Source of the DNA: Dactylosporangium vinaceum
Lineage (GTDB): Bacteria; Actinomycetota; Actinomycetes; Mycobacteriales; Micromonosporaceae
Reading direction: 5' to 3'
DNA length: 64,000 bases
Assembly (NCBI RefSeq): GCF_019904175.1
Contig: NZ_CP061913.1
Span: 2,666,001 to 2,730,000 of the forward strand
Made by a program: the position numbers and the translations under genes. Below are positions 52,746 to 60,702 of the stretch, one piece after another. Each line of letters starts with the position of its first letter. The first letter of the stretch is position 1. Below the pieces are notes generated by a model. The model had not been told where the DNA came from, did not search any database, and saw only the letters and a list, made by a program, of their open reading frames with translations.

Positions 52746-52828
52746 GCCCGGACGTTAGCGCTGGTAGCGGGCCAGCCGCACCCTACCCGCCGGTAACCGG
52801 AGCATGCACACTCCTTCCGGGCCGGGCG

Positions 52829-53776
52829 CTACTTCCCCTTCGGGACGTTGGCGAGGGCCGTGCGCCCGAACCCGGCCATGACCTCGTCGAGCTCGAGGCT
52901 GTTGAAGCGGTCGTGGTTGTACCCGTGGAACGTCAGCGTGAGGAACACGTCCTGGTCCAGGCACCACAGCATCGCGTCGGCGTTCTCGGCGGCCGGGTCG
53001 AGCTTGTGCCCGGCGAACCCGCCCTGCCCGCACTCGACCGGCAGCCGCGTCATACCCGCCGGCCCCCGAGCCGCCTGGAACTTGCTGGAGGCCGTGTTGC
53101 TCACGTCGACGCGCAGTTCGAGCCGGCTCCCCGTCGCCTCCGGGCTGTGCGAGTCGTGCTTGAACGTGTAGTTGCACACACCGTTACCGCCCTTGGCGCT
53201 CGTCTCCAGCGGCGCTCCGAGCTGCGTGCCGAACGTCTCCTTGCTCAGCAGCTGGCACGGGTCCGACGGCTGGCGGTGCGAGGTGTCCGCGGCCGAGCCC
53301 GGCAGGCCCTTCTCCACGATGAACGCGGCCGCCGTCCCACCGAGCGCGCACAGCGCCAGCAGCCCGCCGACAATCGCCACCATGACCCCGGTCCGCGGCC
53401 GGAACGGCGTGGCCGCGGCGGGCGGCTGGTACGCGGCCGGTGCGCCCGGCTGCTGGTACATCGGGGCCGGCTGACCTGGCTGCTGGTACGTCGCCGGCTG
53501 CTGGTACCCGGCCGGCTGCTGGTACCCGGCCGGCGGCTGGTACCCGGCCGGCGGCTGGTACCCGGGCGGCGGCTGGTACCCGGGCGGCGCGGCTGCGAAC
53601 CCCGGCTGGGCCGGCGCCCCGTATACCGGTTGGGCCGGGGCCGCCCCGGACACCGGCTGGGCCGGCGGCTGCCCGGGAGTGGACGCGGGTGGCGGGTACG
53701 GCGCTGGCGAGTACGGCCCGGGTGCCGGCTGGCCGGGGTACTGCTGCTGGAACGGGTCCTGCTGCGGCGACGTCAC
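52829..53776 (-). CDS. Proline/glutamine-rich membrane protein with DUF3558-like outer domain
   Basis: A 315-residue protein. Residues 1-125 are GYQPP/GYQQPA repeats with YQQPGQPAP, cytoplasmic; 130-153 form one membrane helix; 165-315 lie outside and contain SDPCQLLSKETFGTQLGAPL, VCNYTFK, a VECGQGGF and MLWCLDQDVFLTLTF, four cysteines in two likely disulfides. This outer domain resembles the DUF3558 lipoproteins of actinobacteria. Function unknown. Upstream on the same strand is the VWA gene, 34 bp away, though the operon seems functionally unrelated. Confidence 0.8.
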   Translation of the reverse strand: MTSPQQDPFQQQYPGQPAPGPYSPAPYPPPASTPGQPPAQPVSGAAPAQPVYGAPAQPGFAAAPPGYQPPPGYQPPAGYQPPAGYQQPAGYQQPATYQQPGQPAPMYQQPGAPAAYQPPAAATPFRPRTGVMVAIVGGLLALCALGGTAAAFIVEKGLPGSAADTSHRQPSDPCQLLSKETFGTQLGAPLETSAKGGNGVCNYTFKHDSHSPEATGSRLELRVDVSNTASSKFQAARGPAGMTRLPVECGQGGFAGHKLDPAAENADAMLWCLDQDVFLTLTFHGYNHDRFNSLELDEVMAGFGRTALANVPKGK

Positions 53777-53810
53777 GCGGGCAGTATGGCAGGCCGGGGC
53801 GCGGCGTTCG

Positions 53811-55424
53811 TCAACCGATCGTCACCACCTTCGCCCACTCCGGTGGACGGTCCGGCTCGTAGTCGGGGTCGCTCTCGTCGTACGAGCTCAGGTCCGTCCG
53901 CGGGAACAGCCCCACCACCGTGCGGCACGGCGGTTGCCGGTCCGGCCAGGGCGTCTGCCCGTCGGTCAGGACCACCACCACGTCCGGCTGCGGGCTCTGC
54001 CGCAGCGCCCGCGCGAACCCGGCCCGCAGGTCGGTGCCGCCGCCCCCGAGCAGCGCGATCCCCTCTCCCCGGCACAGCGGCACGGCCAGGTGGGCGGCGG
54101 CGTCGCACGGCACCACGGTGACCAGGTCCCGGCGCCCGCCGACGGCCCGGGCGATCGCCGCGACCTCGAGGATCGCGCTGCCGAGCTCGCCGTCGCTCAC
54201 CGAGCCCGAGGTGTCGACGACCACGCACACCCGCGGCGGACGCCGGCGCAGGCTCGGCAGGACGACCCCGGGCAGGGCGGCACTGCGCCGGGCCGGCCGC
54301 CCGTACACGTAGTCGTCCCCGCCGCCACCGCTCGCGGCCGCGGTACGCAGCGCCGCCCCCAGCAACTGCCGCCACGGCTGCGGCGGATGGAACGCCTCGT
54401 CCGCCCACCGCTGCCACCCCTGCGACGCGCTCCCGGGCGCGCCGCGAATGCCCTCCGCCACCCGGAACCGCACCGCGTCGCGCTCCTCCTTGCTCAACCC
54501 GTGCGCCCCGCCCGGCCCCAGGTCCCACGGCCGCGCCAGCCCGTCGGCCCCGCTGCCACAGTCGAGCCAGGCATGCTCCTGCGTGCGCGGCCCGAGCCGG
54601 AACTGCGGCAGATACTCCTCCATGAGTTGACCGGTCGGCAGCTGCAAACGCTGCGGCTGTACCGCACCCGCCGGCGTCGGCAGCCCCTCGCCGAACGCGT
54701 CATCGTTGATCTCGCAGTCGGCCGCGATGTTCATCCGCAAACGGTCACCGGGCCCGTCCAGCCCGTCCCGAGCCGCCAGCCGATCCCCGCGCCCGTGGTG
54801 GTCGCGCAGCAGGTGCGACACCTCGTGCACCCACACGGCCGCCAACTCCTCCAACGGCGTGGCGTCGACGAACGCCGGGTTCACATAACACCGCCAGTAC
54901 CTGTCCACCCCCATGGTCGGCACCAGCCGCGACGGCACCGGATGCAACGCAAAGAGCGCCGCCGCCAGGTAGGGCCGCATCCGCGTGGCAAACAGCCGCG
55001 CCGAGAACAACTTCTCCTCGTCGAGCCCATGCACCACCTCGCCGCCACGCACGACTTTCCGTTCATGTTCGTGTCCGTGTTCGCGCACGTGTCCGCGGTC
55101 GTGTTCGCGTCCGCGGTCGTGTTCGTGTCCGCGGTCGTGTTCGTGTTCGTGTATATGTCCGCGGTCGTGTTCGTGTCCGTGCACGTGTTCGTGTCCGTGC
55201 ATATGTCCGCGGTCGTGTTCGTGTCCGTGCACGTGTTCGTGTCCGTGCATATGTCCGCGGTCGTGTTCGTGTTGGTGCACGTGTTCGTGTCCGTGCATGT
55301 GCCGGCGGTCGTGTTCGTGCACATGTTCGTGTTCGTCTTGGTGTTCGCGGTCGTGCTCGTGCTCGTGCACATGTTGGTGTTCGCGGTCGGGCCGCGCGTT
55401 GCGCACGGTCATGGGCGGGTTCAT
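53811..55424 (-). CDS. DUF2201 metallopeptidase-like / VWA-domain protein with His-rich leader
   Basis: A 537-residue protein whose ATG overlaps the stop of the MoxR gene (ATGA, 55421-55424). Residues about 15-120 are a striking tract of HEHD, RGHMHGHEH and VHGHEH repeats, able to bind metal. After it, a DUF2201-type domain shows WVHEVSHLLRDHHGRGD, a zincin-like HExxH followed by a third potential ligand, and the C-terminal 130 residues are VWA-like, with VVVDTSGSVSDGE (a MIDAS-type DxSGS) and a VLTDGQTPW strand. MoxR and VWA pairs act as metal-insertion or remodelling chaperones. The His leader is encoded by CGTGTTCGTGTCC-type repeats. Confidence 0.85.
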   Translation of the reverse strand: MNPPMTVRNARPDREHQHVHEHEHDREHQDEHEHVHEHDRRHMHGHEHVHQHEHDRGHMHGHEHVHGHEHDRGHMHGHEHVHGHEHDRGHIHEHEHDRGHEHDRGREHDRGHVREHGHEHERKVVRGGEVVHGLDEEKLFSARLFATRMRPYLAAALFALHPVPSRLVPTMGVDRYWRCYVNPAFVDATPLEELAAVWVHEVSHLLRDHHGRGDRLAARDGLDGPGDRLRMNIAADCEINDDAFGEGLPTPAGAVQPQRLQLPTGQLMEEYLPQFRLGPRTQEHAWLDCGSGADGLARPWDLGPGGAHGLSKEERDAVRFRVAEGIRGAPGSASQGWQRWADEAFHPPQPWRQLLGAALRTAAASGGGGDDYVYGRPARRSAALPGVVLPSLRRRPPRVCVVVDTSGSVSDGELGSAILEVAAIARAVGGRRDLVTVVPCDAAAHLAVPLCRGEGIALLGGGGTDLRAGFARALRQSPQPDVVVVLTDGQTPWPDRQPPCRTVVGLFPRTDLSSYDESDPDYEPDRPPEWAKVVTIG

Positions 55425-56605
55425 CGGCGGGTGGTGGCGCGGTCGGCGGCGCGGGACAAGGAGACGACGCCGGCGAGGCGTTCGATCGCGGGCGGGAGTT
55501 CCCAGTCGTCGTCGCGCTGGGCGGCGAGGGTGGTGGCGGGCACGACGACGAGGTCCGGCGGGCCGGTCTCGACCGCCCGGGCCAGGATCGCCCAGGCCGC
55601 GTCCCACCGTTCGCGGGTCGCGCGCCGCCGCACCGCTTCCACTACGGCGTCGAGGACGGCCTGGCGGAGGTCGCCGCGTTCGGGAAGTACGGCCGAAGCC
55701 GGGTCCTGCAACAGCTCTTCCGGATCTGGAAGGTCCATGCGGTCCAGGCTCGCGAGCAGCTCCAGGCCGGGCCCGTCGCCGACCGCGCCGCGGACGAGCA
55801 TCGACAGGACATCGCGTGACGTGTCCGCGGCCGTGGCGAACGCGACCAGGCGTAGCGCCATGTCCCAGCTGCGCGGCGACGGCCACGCCCCGCCGCGCCG
55901 GGTCTCGGTCGCCGGGAGCTGGTGCACGAGTTTCGGCCGGGCCGACAGCAAACCGCACACCGCCCGCCGCGCGAACGTGACAGCTTCGCTCAGCCGATGC
56001 GCATCGAGCTCCGGCAAACGCGCACTCGGCCACACACCGCCGAGCCCGCGTACGACGACATCGTGCTCGAATGTCCATTGCAGATGCACGAATCTGTTCG
56101 CGAGCGGCGCGCTCAGCTCCCATCCGTCCGCCGCGGACGAGCGCGGGTTGGCGGCGGCGACGATACGCACACCGGGCGGTAGGGTGAGCGCCCCGATCCG
56201 CCGTTCGAGCACCACCCGCAGCAACGCCGCCTGCACGGCCGGCGGCGCGGTCGAGAGCTCGTCGAGGAACAGCAGCCCGCGCCCGGCCTTCACGAGCCGC
56301 ACGGCCCAGTCGGGGGGAGCCATCGGGACCCCTTGCACCGCGGGATCGTCACCGAGCACCGGCAGCCCCGAGAAGTCGGACGGTTCGTGCACGCTCGCGA
56401 TCACCGTGGTCAGCGGCAGGTCCAGCGCCGCCGCGAGCTGGTTGAGCGCGGCGGTCTTCCCGATGCCCGGCTCGCCCCAGAGCAGCACGGGCAGATCCGC
56501 GGCGACGGCCAGGGTGAGCGCCTCGAGCTGCGCGTTCTCCCGCCATTCAGTGTCGGTGTCGGCCAGCAGTTTGAGCAGGTCCGCAGCGGTTTCCAGGGTA
56601 GGCAT
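55421..56605 (-). CDS. MoxR-family AAA+ ATPase
   Basis: A 394-residue ATPase. Walker A is GEPGIGKTA (near residue 45), Walker B is LLFLDELSTAPP, sensor I lies in RIVAAANPRSSA, and the arginine finger region is ANRFVHLQW. The insertion after helix 2 (ASVHEPSDFSGLPV) is typical of MoxR. I choose the ATG before PTLETAADLL because an AAGG lies at proper distance. MoxR proteins act with VWA partners to remodel or activate target complexes; the next gene encodes one. Confidence 0.94.
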   Translation of the reverse strand: MPTLETAADLLKLLADTDTEWRENAQLEALTLAVAADLPVLLWGEPGIGKTAALNQLAAALDLPLTTVIASVHEPSDFSGLPVLGDDPAVQGVPMAPPDWAVRLVKAGRGLLFLDELSTAPPAVQAALLRVVLERRIGALTLPPGVRIVAAANPRSSAADGWELSAPLANRFVHLQWTFEHDVVVRGLGGVWPSARLPELDAHRLSEAVTFARRAVCGLLSARPKLVHQLPATETRRGGAWPSPRSWDMALRLVAFATAADTSRDVLSMLVRGAVGDGPGLELLASLDRMDLPDPEELLQDPASAVLPERGDLRQAVLDAVVEAVRRRATRERWDAAWAILARAVETGPPDLVVVPATTLAAQRDDDWELPPAIERLAGVVSLSRAADRATTRR

Positions 56606-56637
56606 ATGCGGCATCACCTTGTTTGTCCGAGGGGAGG

Positions 56638-58359
56638 TCAGCGGGAGGTACCCCGGCGGCGCGACGCGCGGCGCTCGGGAGAGGTGTCCCGGCGGCGCGA
56701 CGTGCGGCGCTCGGGGGAGGTGCCCTGGCGGCGCGGTACGCGGCGCGCGGGCACGTTGCGGCCGATCAGCCCGGCCCGGAACAGTCCGTGCACGATCCGG
56801 CGCTGCAGTTCGGTCTCCAGCGCGTCGCGGAGTGCACCGGCGCGCAGCAGCACATTCGGACCGAGCAACTCCTCGACGGCGGCGAGAGCCCCGGCGGCGT
56901 CGCCGTGGTCGAGCCGCGCCTGGACGTCGTCGAGGCCCTCCGGATGCCGGTGCACCCGGTCGATGGCCCGCAGGCAGGGCAGCGGCGTCCCGCCGAGCGC
57001 CATGAGCAGCTCCTCACGCCGGAGCTGCCCGGCGTCGTGGTCGAGCGCGGTCAGGACGCCGTCGACGAGCCCGATCCGATGCACCGCACCCCGGCATTCC
57101 ACGGTCCGCGTGGCTGACTTGCCAGGCCTCGCCGCCCACCCCGCCGCCGACGTGTCCAACGCGACCGATCCGTTCGCCGACGACGAACCGTTCAGCGTTC
57201 CTGACCTGTCCGCACCCGCCAATTCGTGCAGCGCGTCCGACGCGCGCAGCGCGCCCGATCCGTGCACTGCGGTCGACTCGTGCGATGCGGACGGTCCGTG
57301 CACTGCGGTCGATCCGTGCGCTTTGGTCGATCCGTGCAGTGAGGATGATTCGTGCAGTGCGGACGGTCCGTGCGCTGTGGTCGATCCGTGCAGTGTGGAT
57401 GATTCGTGCAGTGCGGCCCACTCGTGCGGTGCGGCCCACTCGTGCGGTGCGGCCCACTCGTGCGGTGCGTTCGAGTTGTGCGGTGCGGACAGTCCGTGCA
57501 GTGCGGCCCACTCGTGCGGTGCGTTCGAGTTGTGCGGTGCGGACGATTCGTGCAGCGTGGCTGACCTGTTCGGTGTGGCCGGATGTGGCGTTCGGGATGC
57601 GTGGTGCGGGATCAGGGCGGCGGCGACAAGTGGGTGCAGGTCGGCCGGGTCGATGAGCCCGGCCTCCAGGAGTTCGAGGTCGGGGGCGGGCCAGGTCGAG
57701 GCGTAGGGCAGCAGCGGAATACTGGCGTCGCGGGTGCGCGCCGGGCGGACCTCGCCTGATGGCACGTCGAGGAGCAGGCGGCGATTGGCGGCGCGGACGA
57801 GTACCACCGGGGCTTGGAGAAATGCGGCCTCGGCCACCCAGTCCGGGCGCGCACGATTGCGCAGTTCGGCACTGCATCGCGCATCCCAGAGGTGACGGTG
57901 CCGGTCCAGGCGGAAATAGCGGTCCGGCCGGGGGTGCGGGTGCGGGCCGCCCGTCTCGCCCGACCACAGCGCCAAGCTGAACCGCTGGCCGGCCGACGCC
58001 CACGCGGGCGGGGTGCGGACGACCAGCTGCAGGTCCGCGTCGTACCTGGCCAGCGCGATGGTCAGCCCGGGCCGCAGCAGACCGTCGGGGCTGATCCGGG
58101 GCAGGTGCCAGCGCAGCAGGTCAGGGGCGAGATGGCGCAGGTCGGCGCGGACTTGGGCGGCTATGTCGGGGCCGCGCTGACGGGCCAGCTGCCGCAGGTT
58201 GAGGTCCACGTCGACGTGGGCGGCCGCGCAGGCCGCGGCCCAGTCACCGGCGAGGCGCCGGGCGGTGGACGTTTCGATCATCGGCTGCGGCACGGCGTAC
58301 TGCCGCACCCGTAGCCAGAACTGAAGCCGGGTCTCTCCGTGCGCGAGGTGAGCGTGCAT
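56638..58359 (-). CDS. Unknown third component of the MoxR/VWA module, repeat-expanded
   Basis: A 573-residue protein that I do not recognise. Residues 1-265 look folded (RLQFWLRVRQYAVPQPMIE start, FSLALWSGETGG, LVRAANRRLLLD, and PLLPYASTWPAPDLELL). Residues about 270-410 are low complexity: PHEWAA and LHESSTLHGSTTAHG repeats, encoded by short tandem DNA units. The C terminus is helical (LLGPNVLLRAGALRDALETEL) with a basic RRTSRRRDTSPERR tail. It starts at ATG with AAAGG nine bases upstream and ends 32 bp before the ATPase. Position suggests a substrate or adaptor of the ATPase. Confidence 0.7.
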   Translation of the reverse strand: MHAHLAHGETRLQFWLRVRQYAVPQPMIETSTARRLAGDWAAACAAAHVDVDLNLRQLARQRGPDIAAQVRADLRHLAPDLLRWHLPRISPDGLLRPGLTIALARYDADLQLVVRTPPAWASAGQRFSLALWSGETGGPHPHPRPDRYFRLDRHRHLWDARCSAELRNRARPDWVAEAAFLQAPVVLVRAANRRLLLDVPSGEVRPARTRDASIPLLPYASTWPAPDLELLEAGLIDPADLHPLVAAALIPHHASRTPHPATPNRSATLHESSAPHNSNAPHEWAALHGLSAPHNSNAPHEWAAPHEWAAPHEWAALHESSTLHGSTTAHGPSALHESSSLHGSTKAHGSTAVHGPSASHESTAVHGSGALRASDALHELAGADRSGTLNGSSSANGSVALDTSAAGWAARPGKSATRTVECRGAVHRIGLVDGVLTALDHDAGQLRREELLMALGGTPLPCLRAIDRVHRHPEGLDDVQARLDHGDAAGALAAVEELLGPNVLLRAGALRDALETELQRRIVHGLFRAGLIGRNVPARRVPRRQGTSPERRTSRRRDTSPERRASRRRGTSR

Positions 58360-58514
58360 CAGCACTCACCTTTGGCGGACGGGACCCCCAATCTGCACAT
58401 GTTCGTTCGCATCGTGCATGAGCGTACAACGCGCACGCCATCCGCCAACAGTCCCGCGCCGGGCCGGGGTCTGCGGACCGGCCCGGAACACCTCAATTCC
58501 GAGCGGAAAGTCGG

Positions 58515-58960
58515 TTAGCCCGGGAGCAGTCCGTTGATGTACTTCTGCACGTTGGTGTAGCCGGTGTCGTCGAAGTCGCCGGTGCCGTTGCTCGCGTTGT
58601 TCGGGTTGAGTCCGTGCGCGCTCTCCGCCTTGGCCGGCGAGCAACGGTTGTGCGCGTTGGCGAACAGGTTGTTGTACCAGATGTGCGGCCCGGTCTCGGT
58701 GTGCACGGGCGAACTGCCGGCCGATCAGGTCGGCGTCGACCGAGTGCTGCACGGTGATGTTCGTGGCGCCCACCGCGTCGATGTCGTTCCACTGCGCAAA
58801 CTGGACCTGCACCAGCAGCGCACTGTTGTCGGCCGGTGCGCCGGTGACGTCGATGCACTTGCCGGCGGCCAGGGTGTACACCCGTTGCCGACGGGCGTGG
58901 TCGCGGCCTCGGCGGGCCATACCGCGACGGCGGTGACCGCACCGGCGGCGACGACCCGTC
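58515..58960 (-). pseudogene. Decayed secreted polysaccharide-lyase-like gene
   Basis: Fragments of one protein are read in several frames. A signal-like stretch (VVAAGAVTAVAVW, ending AEAATTPVGNG) is in one frame, YTLAAGKCIDVTGAPADN and TNITVQHSVDADLIG are in another, and ETGPHIWYNNLFANAHNRC through a GYTNVQKYINGLLPG terminus in a third. The last motif and the NLFANAHN block resemble pectate lyase (PL1) ends; the KCIDVTG part is also ricin-B-like. At least two frameshifts and a stop before the signal segment make this nonfunctional unless errors exist. Confidence 0.65.
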
Positions 58961-59119
58961 ACGGCGCCGGATGTGCGTGCGCGAGTTCGCGCCGGACCGT
59001 CCTTTCTTCCATCGATAGGCGAGGGTCATCACGAAGATGTCGGCCGGAGGGATCGACAACGCTTTTTGCCATCCGGGTCACCACGGACGGATGAAGAACG
59101 TGAACGGTACGCGGCAGCG

Positions 59120-59590
59120 TCAGTCGTCGCCGCCGTACCGCAGCGTCGGTTCGCCGTTTTCGCACGTCACCTGCAGTCGCACCGACCCGCCGCCGGAGCG
59201 GGCCTTGAACCGCAGCGCCGTCGTCGCCGCCGGCCCCCGGGCCAGATGGTCCACCTCGTACCCGGATTTCGGGATGTACGACTCGATGTACGCCAGCCCG
59301 CCCGTGCAGCTCGCGATCAGGCTTCCGCCGTCCGTGGACAGCGCCCGTTTCGTCGCCGGCGGGCCGCTGGCCCCGGGGACGGTGGCCGCCGAGCTCGACG
59401 GGCCGGGTGTCGACGGTGACGGCGTCGTCGGCGGGCCGGTGAGCTGGGCCTCGACGTCGGACTCCAGCATCGGCGCGTCGCCCGGGCCGAACAGCCCGCG
59501 CAGCGTCCCGACCGCGCCGACCGAGGCCGCCGTCGCCAGCGCCGCGGCCGCCACCCATCCCGCGGCCACCACGGGCCACCGCATCCTCAT
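59120..59590 (-). CDS. Membrane-anchored secreted protein, unknown function
   Basis: A 156-residue protein. Residues 8-32 form a membrane helix or signal anchor (VVAAGWVAAAALATAASVG), followed by a Thr/Ser/Pro linker and an outer domain with ASCTGGLAYIESYIPKSGYEVDHLARG and VRLQVTCENGEP. The two cysteines likely form one disulfide. It is divergent from the response regulator with a 49-bp gap, so it may belong to that two-component regulon. No named family recognised. Confidence 0.7.
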   Translation of the reverse strand: MRMRWPVVAAGWVAAAALATAASVGAVGTLRGLFGPGDAPMLESDVEAQLTGPPTTPSPSTPGPSSSAATVPGASGPPATKRALSTDGGSLIASCTGGLAYIESYIPKSGYEVDHLARGPAATTALRFKARSGGGSVRLQVTCENGEPTLRYGGDD

Positions 59591-59639
59591 GCCGTCCAGT
59601 GTCCGCCGCCGAACGATAAAGCGCGGTTAAGCTCGCCAT

Positions 59640-60326
59640 ATGGCCAAGGTGTTGATCGTGGAGGACGACGCGACGATTCGCACCGGGATCCTGCGGGCGC
59701 TCGCTGCTCGGGGGCATGTGGTGGTACCGGCTGGGACCGCACTCGACGGCCTGAAGCTCGCGGTCGCCGAGGCCCCCGACGTGGTGCTGCTGGACCTGGG
59801 GCTGCCCGACCTCGACGGGCGCGAGGCGCTGCGCATGCTGCGGGCGGTCAGTCAGGTCCCGGTGATCGTCGTCACCGCCCGGCGCACCGAGGGCGAGATG
59901 GTGCGCGCCCTGGACGCCGGGGCCGACGACTACGTGGTCAAGCCGTACGGGGCCGAACAGATCGACGCCCGCATCCGCGCCGTTCTACGCCGCACCTCCC
60001 CGCCCGACCAGGAGCGGGATCCGGCTGTCGAGGCGGACGGGGTGCGGGTCGACCCGCGGGCCCGGACCGCGACCCTGGACGGCACGGCGCTGGAGCTCAC
60101 GCCGCGCGAGTTCGACCTGCTGCACTTCCTCGTGTCCCGGGCGGGTGAGGTGGTGTCGAAGCGCGAACTGCTGACCGAGGTGTGGCAGGTCCCGTACACG
60201 GCCGCCGACAAGACCGTCGACGTCCACTTGTCGTGGCTGCGCCGCAAGCTCGGCGAGACCGCCCAGGACCCCCGCCGCATCCACACCGTCCGCCGCGTCG
60301 GCGTCCGCTACGGCCTACCCACGTGA
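59640..60326 (+). CDS. OmpR/PhoB-family response regulator
   Basis: A 228-residue regulator. The receiver domain has the acidic pair (VEDDA), the phosphorylated Asp in LLDLGLPDLDG, a Thr in VVTARRTEG and the Lys in VVKPYGAE. The winged helix (residues 130-228) has LELTPREFDLLHFLVSRAG and VDVHLSWLRRKLGE. No ribosome site precedes it and a GGTTAAG lies eight bases before the ATG, so the transcript may be leaderless. Its cognate kinase starts 377 bp downstream, after an inserted repeat array. Confidence 0.95.
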   Translation: MAKVLIVEDDATIRTGILRALAARGHVVVPAGTALDGLKLAVAEAPDVVLLDLGLPDLDGREALRMLRAVSQVPVIVVTARRTEGEMVRALDAGADDYVVKPYGAEQIDARIRAVLRRTSPPDQERDPAVEADGVRVDPRARTATLDGTALELTPREFDLLHFLVSRAGEVVSKRELLTEVWQVPYTAADKTVDVHLSWLRRKLGETAQDPRRIHTVRRVGVRYGLPT

Positions 60327-60702
60327 GCGACCGCTCCGCGCATCCGACCTTTGCGCGTTTCGTGTCCGCACAGTGCGCACTTGCACGCTCGTTGTCGTCA
60401 GCCCATCGCGCGCTTGCACGTTCGGCATCGACAACGCATTGCGCGTCTGCACGTTCGGCGTCACCGGCATCGCACGAGTCTGCACATCTGGCGTCGGCCC
60501 GGTGTGCGTTTGCGCGTTCGGTGGCCGCACGTCGTGTGATTGCGCGTTTGGTGTTCGCCTGGGGAGCGGGTGCGCGTTTGTTGGGTGTGCACTGCGCGTC
60601 TGCACGTTTGGTGTTCGCGCGCTTCGTGTTCGTGCGCTTCGTATTTGCGCGTTCGGTGTTTGCGCGCTTCGGGTTCGTGTGGTGCGCGTTTGGGCGGCTT
60701 GC
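60327..60702. repeat. Repeat array splitting a two-component gene pair
   Basis: About 375 bp of imperfect units built on GTGCGCGTTTGCACGTTCGG and TTCGTGCGCTTCGTATTTGC. The kinase reading frame is open through most of it (from 60373), encoding a VCTFGV-type repetition, yet it has no kinase character. Response regulator and kinase genes usually touch or overlap. The array is related in style to those at 12,605-12,855 and 26,100-27,200. Confidence 0.75.

Noticed and set aside
60373..60702. N-terminal extension of the histidine kinase containing VCTFGV repeats
   Set aside because: It reads through the repeat array; the natural start is the GTG directly before the first membrane helix. Kept as a finding because translation cannot be excluded.
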